A stretch of DNA of 32,615 nt from Coptodactyla brooksi (Eukaryota > Arthropoda > Insecta > Coleoptera > Scarabaeidae), in contig JAWQRM010000069.1 in NCBI GenBank assembly GCA_033557675.1, positions 1 to 32,615 on the forward strand. The letters run 5' to 3'. The notes beneath the pieces were generated by a model that saw nothing but the letters and a program-made list of their open reading frames with translations, was not told the origin of the DNA and made no database searches. Below are positions 10,240-20,150 of this stretch, in pieces. Within the stretch, counting starts at the first letter, position 1, and each line of letters begins with the position of its first letter. The position numbers and the translations under genes were made by a program.

Positions 10240-10550
10240 GGGAGAATGAAAAAATTATCAAAAGTGCCATTGAAGAGTTTGAGTTTGAGAAAATTTGAGT
10301 TACGAAAAAGGCTTAAAATATTTCAATTACATGACAACTGGCTAAAGAACTGCTGAAGTATGGCAAGATGAAGCACTTAAAATGATGCAATCTCTTGGAC
10401 ATTATAACGAGGTTTAATAAGCAACAAAACTCGTAGAAGGAAGAGTGCGTTTTTTTTTAATAGCTTCTCCCTAAGACATTAAAACAACAAAATATTCAAC
10501 TAAATAACACTGTGATGTTAGACTGTAAATTTTAATTGGAAAATAAAAAA
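10240..10550 (+). pseudogene. Jockey-clade LINE 3' end (left copy)
   Basis: Across frames, ELRKRLKIF then LAKELLKYGKMK match the last residues of the better copy at 12877-13700 (LAKDLLKHGKMK). They are followed by a shared non-coding 3' region that ends in GGAAAATAAAAAAAAAC, a polyadenylation-like tail. Only the extreme C-terminus of the reverse-transcriptase ORF is present, with several stops. This gives the Jockey insert its polarity: 3' end facing right, next to the pogo-like sequence. Confidence 0.55.
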
Positions 10551-11330
10551 AAACTATAACTAATTTGATACTATTATCTCATTCAGTGAGATGCACATGG
10601 GTGGGTAGTAAGGATGTAACATTTATTTATTTAAATGAATATAACATTTTATTAAATTTGAACATTTATTTTTTACTTACCATATTTCTCAGACCCTAAG
10701 ACACAAACTGAAATAATAGTGTTTCTCAGACAACAAGACATAAAAAAACTGTTACATGAAAAAATTGATATAAAGTTGGGGTGAAATTGATATATTATCA
10801 GAAAACAATATTGAAATATGAATCTTTACACTGTAGCAAAGTTCAATTGCTGGTGCAATAAAATTAGTAAGCACGTCACTGAAGGTATGGATCTCTCTGC
10901 ATGTGGGTGAATCACCGATTTTAAGTCCTTAAAATGTTTATTTTAAAATTAGACAAAGTACTTTCATTACGATATGAGTTATAAATTAAATTTGATAAAC
11001 TATGCAAAACAATACGGAAATAGAGCAGCAGAAAGACATTTTGGTCGCAAACCAACAGCAACAATGGTTTTTGTGAGTGGAGAAATCAAGAGGAATAATT
11101 AAAACTGCTATGTAAACAAGAAAATATTACGTGTGCACCTAGAAAAATGGCTAGAATTGGAAATATAAATGAAAACTTAGTTAACAAATCATTGAAACAG
11201 GAATATCTGTTTCCTCCAAATTGATAATCTTTTAAGCAAAACGGTGGGCAGGTGCTAATGAAATTTTAGATTTTGCCAGATCACCGTCTTGGTATTTTCG
11301 ATTAAGAAGATACACGGGTTATGCATGCAC
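10240..11330. repeat. Left arm of a large imperfect inverted duplication
   Basis: This arm matches the reverse complement of roughly 12177-13040. Markers shared in order include CTCGTAGAAGGAAGAGTG, AGACATTAAAACAACAAAAT, CACATGG, GGTATGGATCTCT versus its complement AGAGATCCATACC, GATTCACC and ACACGGGTTATGCATGC. The repeated unit is a Jockey 3' end joined to a pogo-like transposase. The left arm keeps about 210 bp (about 10975-11185) that the right arm lacks. The outer edge is approximate, because similarity fades gradually. Confidence 0.75.
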
Positions 11331-11860
11331 ACAAAAAACTTCTCTAACCCTGAGGTTAGAGGCTCACCATGGAGCTAAAATTATGTAGCTTCAAAAGGCA
11401 CCAAATTAATAGTGATCAAAACAACACATGAAAAACTCACTAGACTGTAGTTTTAGCTTGTTGCATGGACAGAAGAAAATTATCCCCCTCGTGTTAATTT
11501 TTAAAAAGAAAACCATTACTGAGATATGAAAGTTTTCATGGCAATATTATCTACAATAAAGACAATGATCTATGTTAAAGGCGGGATGGACAAAACAAAT
11601 GAAATTATGAGTACAGAAGATATTATGAGTAAAATGTTCAGGTAAGTTGTTTAAAAAGTCCACGATGTTAGCGTACGATTCAGAGTGCATAAATCAGAAT
11701 CAACTCAGTAGCTTCTAAAAGAAATGAATGCGGAATTAGCAGTGGTCTTACAAGTCAATTACAATCCTTACTGGGATAGGTTGTGTACTTCCCCCACGAT
11801 TCAGACATGAAACTTATATGTATCAATAGCCCTTGAGTCAAAGGTTACAAATCCGCCGTT
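10965..11860 (+). pseudogene. pogo/CENP-B-like transposase relic (left copy)
   Basis: The N-terminal DNA-binding helix-turn-helix reads YKLNLINYAKQYGNRAAERH, a psq/Brinker/CENP-B type with the NRAA-x-x-F core. Next come RWAGANEILDFARSPSWYFR, where the CENP-B-like domain has ..GPSWCFRF.KR. The DDE_1 part is recognisable as KGTKLIVIKTTHEKLTRL, YPPRVNF, SPTMLAYDSE and finally SGLTSQLQSL, equal to the pogo motif PGG[LY]TS.LQPLD. Stops and frameshifts are frequent. Compared with the right copy, the linker after the helix-turn-helix up to the first catalytic Asp region (N.DETP) has been deleted. Such transposases cut and paste at TA sites. This one is inactive. Confidence 0.65.
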
Positions 11861-12000
11861 AATTTTTCCTAAAGGCGCCTCCTAACAGATATTCAATTTC
11901 GATAAATTTACGTGATTAAGAGTTGACATTTATCATAGAAAGACAATGCTGTTATTAGGCCAGATGGCACGGTGGCAAGCATGCAGAAATACTAATATAA
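11861..12000. other. Loop between the two inverted copies
   Basis: Short unassigned stretch between the end of the left pogo copy and the recognisable part of the right copy. No ends of an element were found in it. Confidence 0.4.
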
Positions 12001-12350
12001 TGTAATACTAATGCACGTAAAAGAACAATGATGTAATGGTGGTTCATTCCAATCCCATTCTGACGAATATTTTGTTGGTATGGTTCATGGCGCGTTTCGA
12101 TTTTCGTCATTTTCAAGTGAATGATGAAAGTCAAAATTGTTCGGCCCAACATCCTTCGTAGTGAGGGATGTTTTCTGCATGCATGCATAACCCGTGTATC
12201 TTCTTAATCAAAAGTACCAAGACGGCGATCTGGCAAAATCTAAAATTTCATTAGCAGTTGCCCACCGTTTCACTTAAAAAATTATCAATTTGGAGGAAAC
12301 AGATATTCCCATGTTTCAATGATTTGTTAACCAATTTAATGTAATGAAAG
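12000..12350 (-). pseudogene. pogo/CENP-B-like transposase relic (right copy)
   Basis: Reading the minus strand from 12350 downward gives KWATANEILDFARSPSWYF, RRYTGYACMQKTSLTTKDVG, then FDFHHSLEN and, further on, WNEPP, a possible remnant of the NMDETP block with the first catalytic Asp. The first helix-turn-helix (NRAA motif) seen in the left copy is missing: sequence jumps at about 12350 from the 5' flank straight to the segment after it. The copy therefore retains the linker that the left copy lost and lacks the domain that the left copy kept. Confidence 0.55.
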
Positions 12351-13040
12351 TACTTTGTCTAATTTTAAAATAAACATTTTAAGCACTTGAAATCGGTGAT
12401 TCACCCACATGCAGAGATCCATACCTTCAGTGACATACTTACTAATTTTATTGCGCCAGTAATTGACCTTTGCTACAGTGTAAAGATTCATATTTCAATG
12501 TTGTTTTCCGACCATAATGCGCACACCAATTTTATATCGATTTTTACACATAACAATTTTTTTGTGTCTTGTTGTCCGAACACTATTATTTCAGTTTGTG
12601 TCCTAGGGTCTGAGAAATATGATAAGTAAAAATAAATGTTCAAATTTAATAAAATGTTAGATTCATTTAAATAGACAAATATTACATCCTTACTACCAAC
12701 CCATGTGCATCTCACAGAATGAGATAACAATAGTACCAAATTTGGTACTATTGTACCAAAATTTGGTACTAATTAGTTATAGTTGTTTTTTATTTTCCAA
12801 TTAAAATTCACAATCTAACATCACAGTGTTATTTAGTTGAATATTTTGTTGTTTTAATGTCTTGCAGAGAAGCTGTTTAAAAAGAAAAAAAAACACTCTT
12901 CCTTCTACGAGTTCTATTACTTATTAAAATCTTGCCACGCTTCATCTTGCCATGCTTCAGCAGATCTTTAGCCAGTTGGTTTGGATATTTTCTAAGTCTT
13001 GTTTGGTATCTCGAACCAGCTCTCGAAATCTCCTCCTTAT
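12177..13040. repeat. Right arm of the large inverted duplication
   Basis: Reverse-complement partner of 10240-11330, with the same marker order read backwards: GCATGCATAACCCGTGT at the inner edge, then GGTGATTCACCCACATG and CACTCTTCCTTCTACGAG. It is shorter than the left arm by one internal deletion and carries an extra local palindromic duplication at 12731-12769. The inner edge is sharp, whereas the outer edge fades inside the Jockey reverse transcriptase. Confidence 0.75.
12731..12769. repeat. Adjacent self-complementary GTACCAAA..TTTGGTAC palindromes
   Basis: TAGTACCAAATTTGGTACTA (12731-12750) is a perfect 20-bp palindrome and GTACCAAAATTTGGTAC (12753-12769) follows after two bases. The corresponding place in the left arm has only a single TTGATACTATT, so the duplication arose in the right arm. 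Confidence 0.85.
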
Positions 13041-13700
13041 CTGCAGGTCGTCGAGAAGTATGCACCAGCGGTATGCACCAGCTTGGTGCATACCGTGGGA
13101 CATCCACTATTACCCTTAATGTTTTGTTTTCAAATCTTTGTATTCGATTTATGTTGGTTGTGCTGGCTGAACTCCACAGTTCAGCACTGCATGACCAAAT
13201 TGGTTTAATGATTGTTTTATACAGCAAAAGTTGGTTGTCAATGTTCAATTTGGATCTTCTTATCAGCCAGTACATTTGACTGAGCTTTTTACCTATTTGC
13301 AGCTTCTTGGTTCAGATGTGCTTTTGCCATGTAAGACATCTATCCAGGTGAAAGCCCAAGTATTTTCCGACATTGGCTGGTAGGTTGTATTGCCGTTCAG
13401 CATCACGACAGGGCAATTTTCTCTTCCTAGGGTGAAGATGACGTGGGTAGATTTACTTTCGTTAGCTTTTATCCGCCATTTTCTTTGCCAATTTTCTATT
13501 TCATTTCATGTGTTTCAAATGTATCCTTGGTTTTCATTGTCATTGATAGAACTACTATGTAGATCAGGTAGAGTACCGGTCCCAACACTCTACCCTCAGG
13601 AACACTGGAGTGAATTTTATGTGGATTTGTGTATTCTTCCTCGAATTTTACGTGGAAGAATCTATCAGATAAGTATGATTTTATTATTTGATAAAGATTG
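12877..13700 (-). pseudogene. Jockey-clade reverse transcriptase, C-terminal relic
   Basis: On the minus strand the 5' part gives SYLSDRFFHVKF and VPEGRVLGPVLYLIYI, the RT block VPQGSVLGP.LY. An internal deletion then removes the catalytic YADD block. Reading resumes at ENWQRKWRIKANESKS, VIFTLGREN and KYLGFHLDRCLTWQKHI, and continues as an open frame of 132 codons (13275-12877) starting MYWLIRRSKLNIDNQLLLYK and including KPIWSCSAELWSSAS and IQRFENKTLR. This order is diagnostic of Jockey-clade LINEs, which copy their RNA directly at a nicked target. Frameshifts separate the blocks. The intact last frame shows that the copy is only moderately old. A related fragment lies at 24735-25390 on the plus strand. 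Confidence 0.85.
13070..13094. repeat. Perfect 11-bp inverted repeat inside the LINE
   Basis: GGTATGCACCA, GCT, TGGTGCATACC. The left arm is itself a tandem copy of GTATGCACCAGC just before it, so a local duplication created the hairpin. Confidence 0.85.
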
Positions 13701-13744
13701 CAAGAAAGTCAGGATCATTCTCCTGACGAAGGTTTATTAGATAA

Positions 13745-15005
13745 ACCGAAATATATGTTGAGGTTCTGAACAATCTTGTTGTGGTTAAGGTGTTTATTAG
13801 CTCTAGTATAATTAAATGTTTTTATACTATAAAGGGCAATTACTTGCAATGACGATGTAGTGTTACAAAATTGACAATCTTGTGGATTTCTTCATGGCGC
13901 TTGAGAGGAGGGCATGGGAGTGCAAAGTGGGAACGACAGGTATGAAGCGGAAAGAGCACCTAATCTACTATTTTAGATAAAAACATGACATACTACACCT
14001 ACCTCTCATCATAGAGCTTCCACTCATTCTCTCATTGCTGTCTTTCTGGCTACTATCGTCTGAACTCGTCACTATTGGTGGTATCTTCTTGTAGATTTAT
14101 AATTATCCTTTCAGTTAATTCATCAGTAGCGATTTCATTGAGTATGTACTTGTCTTCAATATTTTTTTCATGAGTACACCATGATTTTGATCACTCCTCT
14201 TTCATGATTTCATCTACTTTTTCTTATTTGACCACTCTTCTTTCATGATTTCATCTACTTTTTCTTTCACTACTTTGTGTAATCTTCAAGTTTAAAAGGC
14301 AAACTGGGCTGTAAACAGAGATAGGGGTATGTACTTAATCTGTTTACTTGACATATATGTATTAATATGTCCTTAAACTACAGGATAACCTGGGTAGGCA
14401 CATTTCCGCATGCATAATAGAAAAAAATTGTTTATTAGTAATAGAAATATTTATTAGATGATAGCATAGCTCTTCAAATATACTCATAACGAATTTGTCG
14501 ATTATTCTACTAACTAAATTTATTAAAAATGAAAAGCATGCTAAATGTTAATACATATATGTTGATTGATATATATATTGATATATGTTGATTGATAGAA
14601 TTAATGAAGTGTGCGCACACAATCATAATTTCATTGATTGACCCCATTAATCAATGAAATATAATTCTACTGATTAATCTAATTAATTGATCATTTCATT
14701 AATAGACCTTATGAATTTATATCATCATTCACATTTTTGTCTTACAAAAAAAAAACTCTTTTCCCACTTAAATTCCTTATCCATTAAGCAATGAAATAAA
14801 AGATTATGTTTTTTATAAATATAGAGTAAAACCCCAACTCTCCGAGATACATTTTTTGGAGGTTCGTATTGTCTAAGTCTATCAGAGTTAGTGAACAATC
14901 GAGGTAGAGGCTTGAACACCTGTTAGAATATACAGAAAACAAAAATCTTACAATTGTATACAAAAAATTGTACATGTACTCTATATCACATTGTAGAATG
15001 TCATA
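13745..15005. other. Unassigned AT-rich stretch with small repeats
   Basis: No gene was recognised. It contains a 41-bp tandem duplication (14188-14228 and 14229-14269, unit starting TGATCACTCCTCTTTCATG), the self-palindrome GTGTGCGCACAC (14609-14620), a perfect 12-bp inverted repeat ATTTCATTGATT / AATCAATGAAAT (14628-14639, 14649-14660), and AGTAAAACCCCAACTCTCCG near 14826, which looks like a Tigger-type terminal repeat without a partner. Confidence 0.5.
14188..14269. repeat. Two-copy tandem repeat, 41-bp period
   Basis: Both copies contain CTTTCATGATTTCATCTAC and differ at a few positions. Confidence 0.85.
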
Positions 15006-15007
15006 TA

Positions 15008-17163
15008 CAGTAATACCCCGCTTAACGCTGTTAATGTGTGCACGCAATGTTACGTGTTAAGCGAATCAGCGCTAAGCGGAGTCATACGTGTTTAACCTTT
15101 AAAAGTGTGCGAACCGTTTGCACAACATTTTATTGCGCAAAATACTTATTTTGCACTCTAAAGGTAAATAAGAAATACAATAACAAACGACAGATAAACA
15201 AAATAAAGGGTATTTATTAAATTATACATGTTTTAACAAAAAATAATTCTAAATAAAATGCAATAAAAATAAATAAAATCAATGTAAACAATGTGTAAAA
15301 ATAAAATGTAATTTCATGTCTAAATATATGTGATAGTTGTGGTGATGATCTCATTGACATGAAGTACTGAGCGTAAGGCCGATTGACACATTCGATTGTT
15401 TTGTTACGAAAAAATCGAGTGTGGATTGCCGCTTTCGTTTTCTTTCTCAAAGCAATTCGTTGTAACAGGACGTTGCACCTAAAACACCTCTTCTTACTTT
15501 TGAACTTCGTTGGTAATCGGGATCATTTTTTACAATTTATCTAAAATCAATAATCGTATCAACGCTTTGGCTAATAAAAGCAGTAGAAAGTTGTCTTGTT
15601 AACGGTTCATCAGATGTCAAAGAGTCATCATCGTTGCATCATTCGAAGGTGTCCTCAGATAAATCCCTGAGATCGTTGTTGTCAAAGCTGTTGTCAACGT
15701 ATTCCACGTATTCTTCTATGTCTTCCAGAGAAACATCGCACAAGCCTTCTTCATTGGTAAACTGAACAACGCTTGATAGCATTCATTCTTCAGGGACACA
15801 TTTCTGACATACTTCTGGTCGTATTTTTTCCAAACTCTGTTGATGCAGTTTTCTATATCATCCCAACCTAATTTTATATTATTGATGGCGTCAACTATGC
15901 TGTGTTCTTTCCAAAATTCTTGAATGGGTGTCTGTTTTCACTGTCGTTCTCAACAAGTTTTTTAAGAGTACAATGTGAGTAATTTGCCTTCAAATTTGCA
16001 ATTACACATTGATCCATTGGTTGGATCAAGGAAGTTGTATTAGCGGGCAAAAAAATCACTCTAATCGGAACGGACTCTAATTTTGTAATTGGCTTGAATG
16101 ACCAGGTGCGTTGTTCAACAGTAATAATGCTTTTGGTTGTATATTGGTTGTATGTTGGCAAAAGTGGATTAAAAACCAATTTTTGAAAACATTAGTCATC
16201 ACCCATGCTTTTTTATTGGATTCCCAAATGGACAATTCAGATTTCTGAACACCTCGCATTGCTCTTGGTATTTTAGATTGGTAAACTAAGAATGGCTTTA
16301 ATTTGATGTCTCCTTTAGCATTTCCTCCTAATAAAAGCGTAAACCTTTCTTTAGCGATCTTAAAGCCAGGGACCTTTTCTGTTCCTGAGTAATAAAGGTA
16401 TGGTTAAGTATTCTTTTCCAATCGAGACCTATTTTGTCAACATTGAACACAAGCTCCAGAAGGTAATTCCCTTCTTCAATGATCTGTTTTAGCTTCGCGG
16501 AAAATTCTTGAGCAACTAGAGTATCCGCGCTAGTCTCTGCTAGTCTCTCTGCTAGTTGCGAATATTTCCAAAGTATTTTCCGTTTCTTGCTGAATGTGCT
16601 GGAAAAGACTTTGTGCTTTTTTCATTAATATTAGTTGGTTTCATAGTATGTTGGGTTGAATTTGATTAACGATATAAATACAAAGCCTTTTCTCCATTTC
16701 TTCTAAAGTAGAACCTTGGGTTCTTGTTATTTTTGTTGCCAAGGGTTTTGTAGTCAACTTAATTTTATTTTCATTTTTAAAAATTGTCCTTATTGTCAAA
16801 ATTGGTAACTTTAAGCACTTATGTCCACTTGATGTTCATCTGCTTCTAGACAACGAATCACATCTAATTTAGTTTGCAGTGAAATACTTTGTCTTTTTGT
16901 TTTTAGTGCACCTGTGGTAGTTTGTGACATTGAACTTTGAAAATACGCGTTATACGCACCATGATTTATTTAAACTGATTTGGCATGCACACAAATCGTG
17001 GACACTGAGATCAATACGTTTATCGATTTAGGGGAATAACCGAATCACATTAAACCAACATTGCAATACAATTACTTCAAATTCGGGAAATTGTCAAGTT
17101 CAACAAAAACAGCGTTATAGCGAAACAGTGCATATCGGGGTAGTGTGAAGTGGGGTATTACTG
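15008..17163. mobile_element. Tigger/pogo-type DNA transposon, full-span but dead
   Basis: The left end reads CAGTAATACCCCGCTTAACG. The reverse complement of the right end reads CAGTAATACCCCACTTCACA. Both are flanked by TA (15006-15007, 17164-17165), the target duplication of this superfamily. Subterminal sequences are also related (GCGTTAAGCG-like on the left, AGCGTTATAGCG on the right). The 2156-bp element contains one decayed transposase gene on the minus strand. Length and ends fit a Tigger-like autonomous copy that has kept both boundaries. Confidence 0.85.
15640..16930 (-). pseudogene. Tigger-like DDE_1 transposase
   Basis: The likely start is ATG at 16930-16928. The N-terminus reads MSQTTTGALKTKRQSISLQT followed by KLDVIRCLEADEHQVDIS, the psq-like helix-turn-helix of Tigger proteins, then a stop. 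The catalytic domain follows: ELVFNVDKIGLDWKR (the NVDETGL block, first Asp at 16438-16436), NKKAWVMTNVFKNWF, KALLLLNNAPGHSS, and after a frameshift VIFLPANTTSLIQPMDQCVI (third Asp block). The second catalytic Asp of LLLLDNAPGH is Asn here (codon at 16115-16113). C-terminal pieces such as NIKLGWDDIENCINRVWKKY can be followed to about 15640. At least two stops and two frameshifts make it non-functional. Confidence 0.85.
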
Positions 17164-17224
17164 TATTGGGTTAGCCAAGCTTGGGATTCTGTGCATGTCA
17201 CCAAGATTCAAAAATCTTGGTGAA

Positions 17225-17540
17225 AAGTTATTGCTTTTTAGGATTATAATGACGACGAAGATGATATGCCATTCAATGCATTAACTTTTAAACTGACAAG
17301 CCATGGGGAAATGCCCTTTTCGAATCTTGCCAGCAAGATAAAGGAGGGAGAGTGAAATGTGCTTGAATTAATCTACAAATTTAAATTTTAAATGTAATTT
17401 AGAATTAAATTTTTAATGTGTGTAACTGATGTGCAGCATATCTCCAATTGGGAAGGTTTTGCTGCTTTGGAAAAAAATGTTGAACAGCAATCAGAAGCAA
17501 CCGCAACAGATTAGCTGCTTATTTCGAATATGAAATCAAA
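17225..17540 (+). pseudogene. Tigger-like transposase C-terminus, copy 1 of direct duplication
   Basis: Plus-strand frames give NALTFKLTSHGEMPFSNLAS near 17275, then WEGFAALEKNVEQQSEATAT and LLISNM. These correspond in order to copy 2 at 20150-20590. The final block has the pattern seen near the end of Tigger/jerky transposases, where a helix with ALE..L.WxEQQ..T...L is followed by LL.L...R..AA.KR. The opposite coding direction and its position outside the TIRs exclude it from the neighbouring 15008-17163 element. The sequence stops being recognisable shortly before the palindrome at 17615. Confidence 0.45.
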
Positions 17541-17614
17541 TATGAAGTAAACCTGGATTGATAACTTTCTTACTATTTTGTAATTATGTGTAGGAACAAA
17601 CATTTGATAATTTT

Positions 17615-17660
17615 ATGACTGAAAATATAAATATATATGTATATTTATATTTTCAGTCAT
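17615..17660. repeat. Perfect 21-bp palindrome with 4-nt loop
   Basis: Arms 17615-17635 and 17640-17660 are exact complements around TATG. The stem starts ATGACTGAAAATAT and ends in ATTTTCAGTCAT. It lies directly against the first recognisable residue of the piggyBac gene. Confidence 0.92.
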
Positions 17661-18719
17661 AGATTTGACGATCGTTCAACTAAAGCGCAAAGAATAGAAA
17701 CAACTAAAGACAAATTACAAGCAATACGCACCACATTTGACAAATTTCTACAGGCTTATATAAGTAATTATTCTCTTGGTAGCAATCTTACAGTTGACGA
17801 AGGGTTAGTAAGTCCTCGAGGAGATTGCCCGTTTAGAGTGTAAAGGAAAAGTAAGCCTGGCCAATGTGGCATATAAATCTGGGCATACTCCTGATAATGG
17901 TACTGCCTGCATTTTGGCTATGGAAGTACATACCGGTATGGCAAAAGAGAGGTGAATGAAGGACAGAGGGTGGTACTAGATTTAGTAACACAGTATTTTG
18001 GGCACAGTTCACAGTTCATAACTTTCTTAAATTGGTAAATTTCGCATGGGAATCGCTTCAAAACATATAACCCTGACTGGAACTCTTAAAGCGAATAAAA
18101 GAGAAATACCTCACAAGCTTTTACAAAATTCCAGACACGAAATTAATTCATGTCTGTTTGGATTCATTGACAGGATAACTAGTGTCATAAGTTCAAACGA
18201 ACAATAAAAACATTATCCTCATACGAACTCAGTTCCAACATCTAACTAAGGAAGCTGTAGACACGGAGGATAAAATGATAAGGGAAACTCTTGTGTCCGT
18301 TCAACTAAAAGGTGACCATTTACAGCAGTTTTGGAAATCTTGGATTTGGCAGTCCAGAAAGTGTATGTTGTATATACCAAAAATTTTCAGATTAGAAAAG
18401 TAATGATAGGAGTCATAGGAAGAAATTTTTCCGTGAACTGTGTAAACTGGCAGAACCAAACGTTAGAGACCGGAAAAGCAATTTATCAAGTCGCCATTCA
18501 TCTGTCAAATACACAATGAATTTATTTAAACCTCAACATGAACTACAGCCCTATGTCCAAGCAACAAATTCTGCTTCAAAAGGATGTTATATTTGCAAAA
18601 GGAATGAAGATCACAAAACAGTGATTTACTCTAATTTTTGTAACAAGCCAGTATGTTTGTTGCACAGAGAAGAAACCAAACAATATACCTACAATACATG
18701 TGAACAAAGTTCCGATTAA
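17661..18719 (+). pseudogene. piggyBac-family transposase relic B, 5'-truncated
   Basis: It starts abruptly at FDDRSTKAQRIETTKDKLQA and continues SNLTVDEGLVSPRGDCPFR (first catalytic Asp in TVDE, then the F-RGR-CPF block). Frameshifted parts follow: VLDLVTQYFGHSSQF, where the expected T-x-DN position reads TFLN so the second Asp is lost, TLTGTLKANKREIPHKLL, EAVDTEDKMIRETL (third Asp block), and ILDLAVQKVYVVYTKNF. The end is well kept: residues 23-52 of the last frame carry GCYICKRNE, NFCNKPVCLLHREE, a C-x2-C / C-x4-C-x2-H zinc finger typical of piggyBac C-termini, with TAA at 18717-18719. The N-terminal half is missing. The 3' inverted end is at 19024. Confidence 0.85.
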
Positions 18720-18800
18720 ATTTGGAGAAACTGTAAATAAAAAATTGTATTTGTATAAAAAATATTAATATTTTGAGAGCTTAAATTATTTTTATTTGTA

Positions 18801-18850
18801 TTTACGAAAAATGTTCATGTTTACGAAAAATGTTCATTACGAAAAATGTT
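18801..18850. repeat. Three short tandem units of TTTACGAAAAATGTTCA
   Basis: Units begin at 18801, 18820 and 18837, the last one truncated. It lies in the 3' untranslated part of piggyBac relic B. Confidence 0.8.
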
Positions 18851-18999
18851 AAAAAGTTCATGTTTTAAAGCTTTCAATAGGAATATACCTATAATGTTTG
18901 AGATTGCATTTATTTATCAATCAACATTATGGGAATGTATCAGGTTGCTTTTTTCGTGAATTACAGCGAAAATAGTATCGCTTTGGTGGTATCATACAA

Positions 19000-19027
19000 T
19001 TTCTGAACACCGGTATGGGAGGGTTAA
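19000..19027. mobile_element. 3' terminal end of piggyBac relic B
   Basis: The sequence ends ACACCGGTATGGGAGGGTTAA. Its reverse complement begins TTAACCCTCCCATACCGGT, the typical TTAA-CCC opening of piggyBac-type elements. No matching 5' end was found before 17661, in line with the 5' truncation. Confidence 0.6.
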
Positions 19028-19059
19028 ATAGTACATAAATTTATTAAGATTCTGTTCTA

Positions 19060-19440
19060 TTAAACACTTTGACAACAATATAGAAATATTTTAAACTTAC
19101 CTTGTGTTTGCAGCTAATCACAAACAAATATACCAAGGAATAAATACAATTGTGGATTTACTCAAGTTGCAGGTTTTTTTGCCGCTGTGCTGGAAAGTTA
19201 CTACTATTCCATGTTATTACCTTGCATTGCTTGCTTAGACAATACTTTCAAATGTTCTTGATGATCATTATGATTCTTAAGCAGATGGTTTATATGCAAT
19301 TGTATCAACCTACACGAGGTAAACTTAACACAAGACGATCGTGGCCATTCTTGTCAAGCGCTATGGAGTAACAATGGGTAGTCATCGTCTATAGATGGCG
19401 CTGCTTACAAACACATGTTCTTAAGGTAAGTTCGAGTTCA
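19060..19440. repeat. Direct duplication, 3' module copy 1
   Basis: It shares ACTTAC[CT]TTGTGTTTGCAGCTAATCAC, AAGTTGCAGG..TTTTTTTGC[CG]GCTGTG, then AACACAAGACGATCGTGGCCAT / AAACAAGACGATGGCGGCCAT and GAGTAACAATGGGTAGTCAT / GAGTAATAATTGGTAATCAT with 21262-21668. The order and direction are the same in both. On the minus strand both copies preserve a CACAA[GA]-GTAAGT splice-donor-like sequence after a short GCC-rich segment, as if a 5' exon had been included in the duplicated unit. Its identity is unknown. Confidence 0.6.
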
Positions 19441-20150
19441 GACTCCGACCGTGCTCCGAGGAAGATGTTGCTCAGACGCTGTAATGTGGCGTTTGGGAAC
19501 ATGTTGATTTTTGGACAAAACGTGTCTAACGAATATTTACAGATTTAAGTTTACACTTACATCGTTGTCATTCTAGGATCTTAAATACGAAAAATAAATT
19601 TAAAGGATAAGGAACCGAAAAAAAATTCTATGAGGGAGGAATATCCCACCTAGTTTCAGGGTGGGATAAAATGCTTAAACCTTCAGGGTCAATATTTTTG
19701 AATAAAAAGAACTGCTATTGTCACAAGTGGCCATGGCTCGTTATTGATTGAATGAACATTATACTATTTTAATAAGTATAGTTTTTTAAAACTACTTAAT
19801 TTAGAGCTAATACTGCAATATTAGGCTACGACTGCAATATTAGGTTTTCCATTATTTTTATAGGTATACAGGTTCTAATAATTGTGAATGAATAGTTACT
19901 GTAAATTGAATTATGTGATTATTATTACAACTTTTATCACTATTTTTAGTTGTTAATATTGCTACTGTATTTGTAGTACTGCTATTTCTAATAAATGTAT
20001 TGTACAAATTATTTCTATTTGCTTATTTGCACCTCTAATTAAATTCTAAATGAGTCCATATTATTCGACCATGTTGAAGTTCCTGAATAACCGAGGTTTA
20101 AACGCCTATTGCAAAATATAGATATTACCAGTTAATTGCCGAAACTACCA
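19441..20150. other. No recognised gene
   Basis: It separates the two copies of the direct duplication. CTGAATAACCGAGGTTTA near 20082-20100 resembles the complement of a Tigger-type terminal repeat (GAATAACCGAGGTTTTACTG style), which could be the remaining edge of another element. Confidence 0.4.

Noticed and set aside
12387..12739. Open frames on both strands in the right duplication arm
   Set aside because: They lie in the non-coding 5' part of the pogo-like sequence and Jockey 3' region, and neither shows element motifs.
12932..13279. Plus-strand frames of 115 and 69 codons
   Set aside because: Antisense shadows of the Jockey reverse transcriptase, whose minus-strand translation carries the family motifs.
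17615..17660. MicroRNA precursor
   Set aside because: A 21-bp perfect stem with a 4-nt loop is too short and too perfect for a typical insect pre-miRNA, and there is no extended lower stem.
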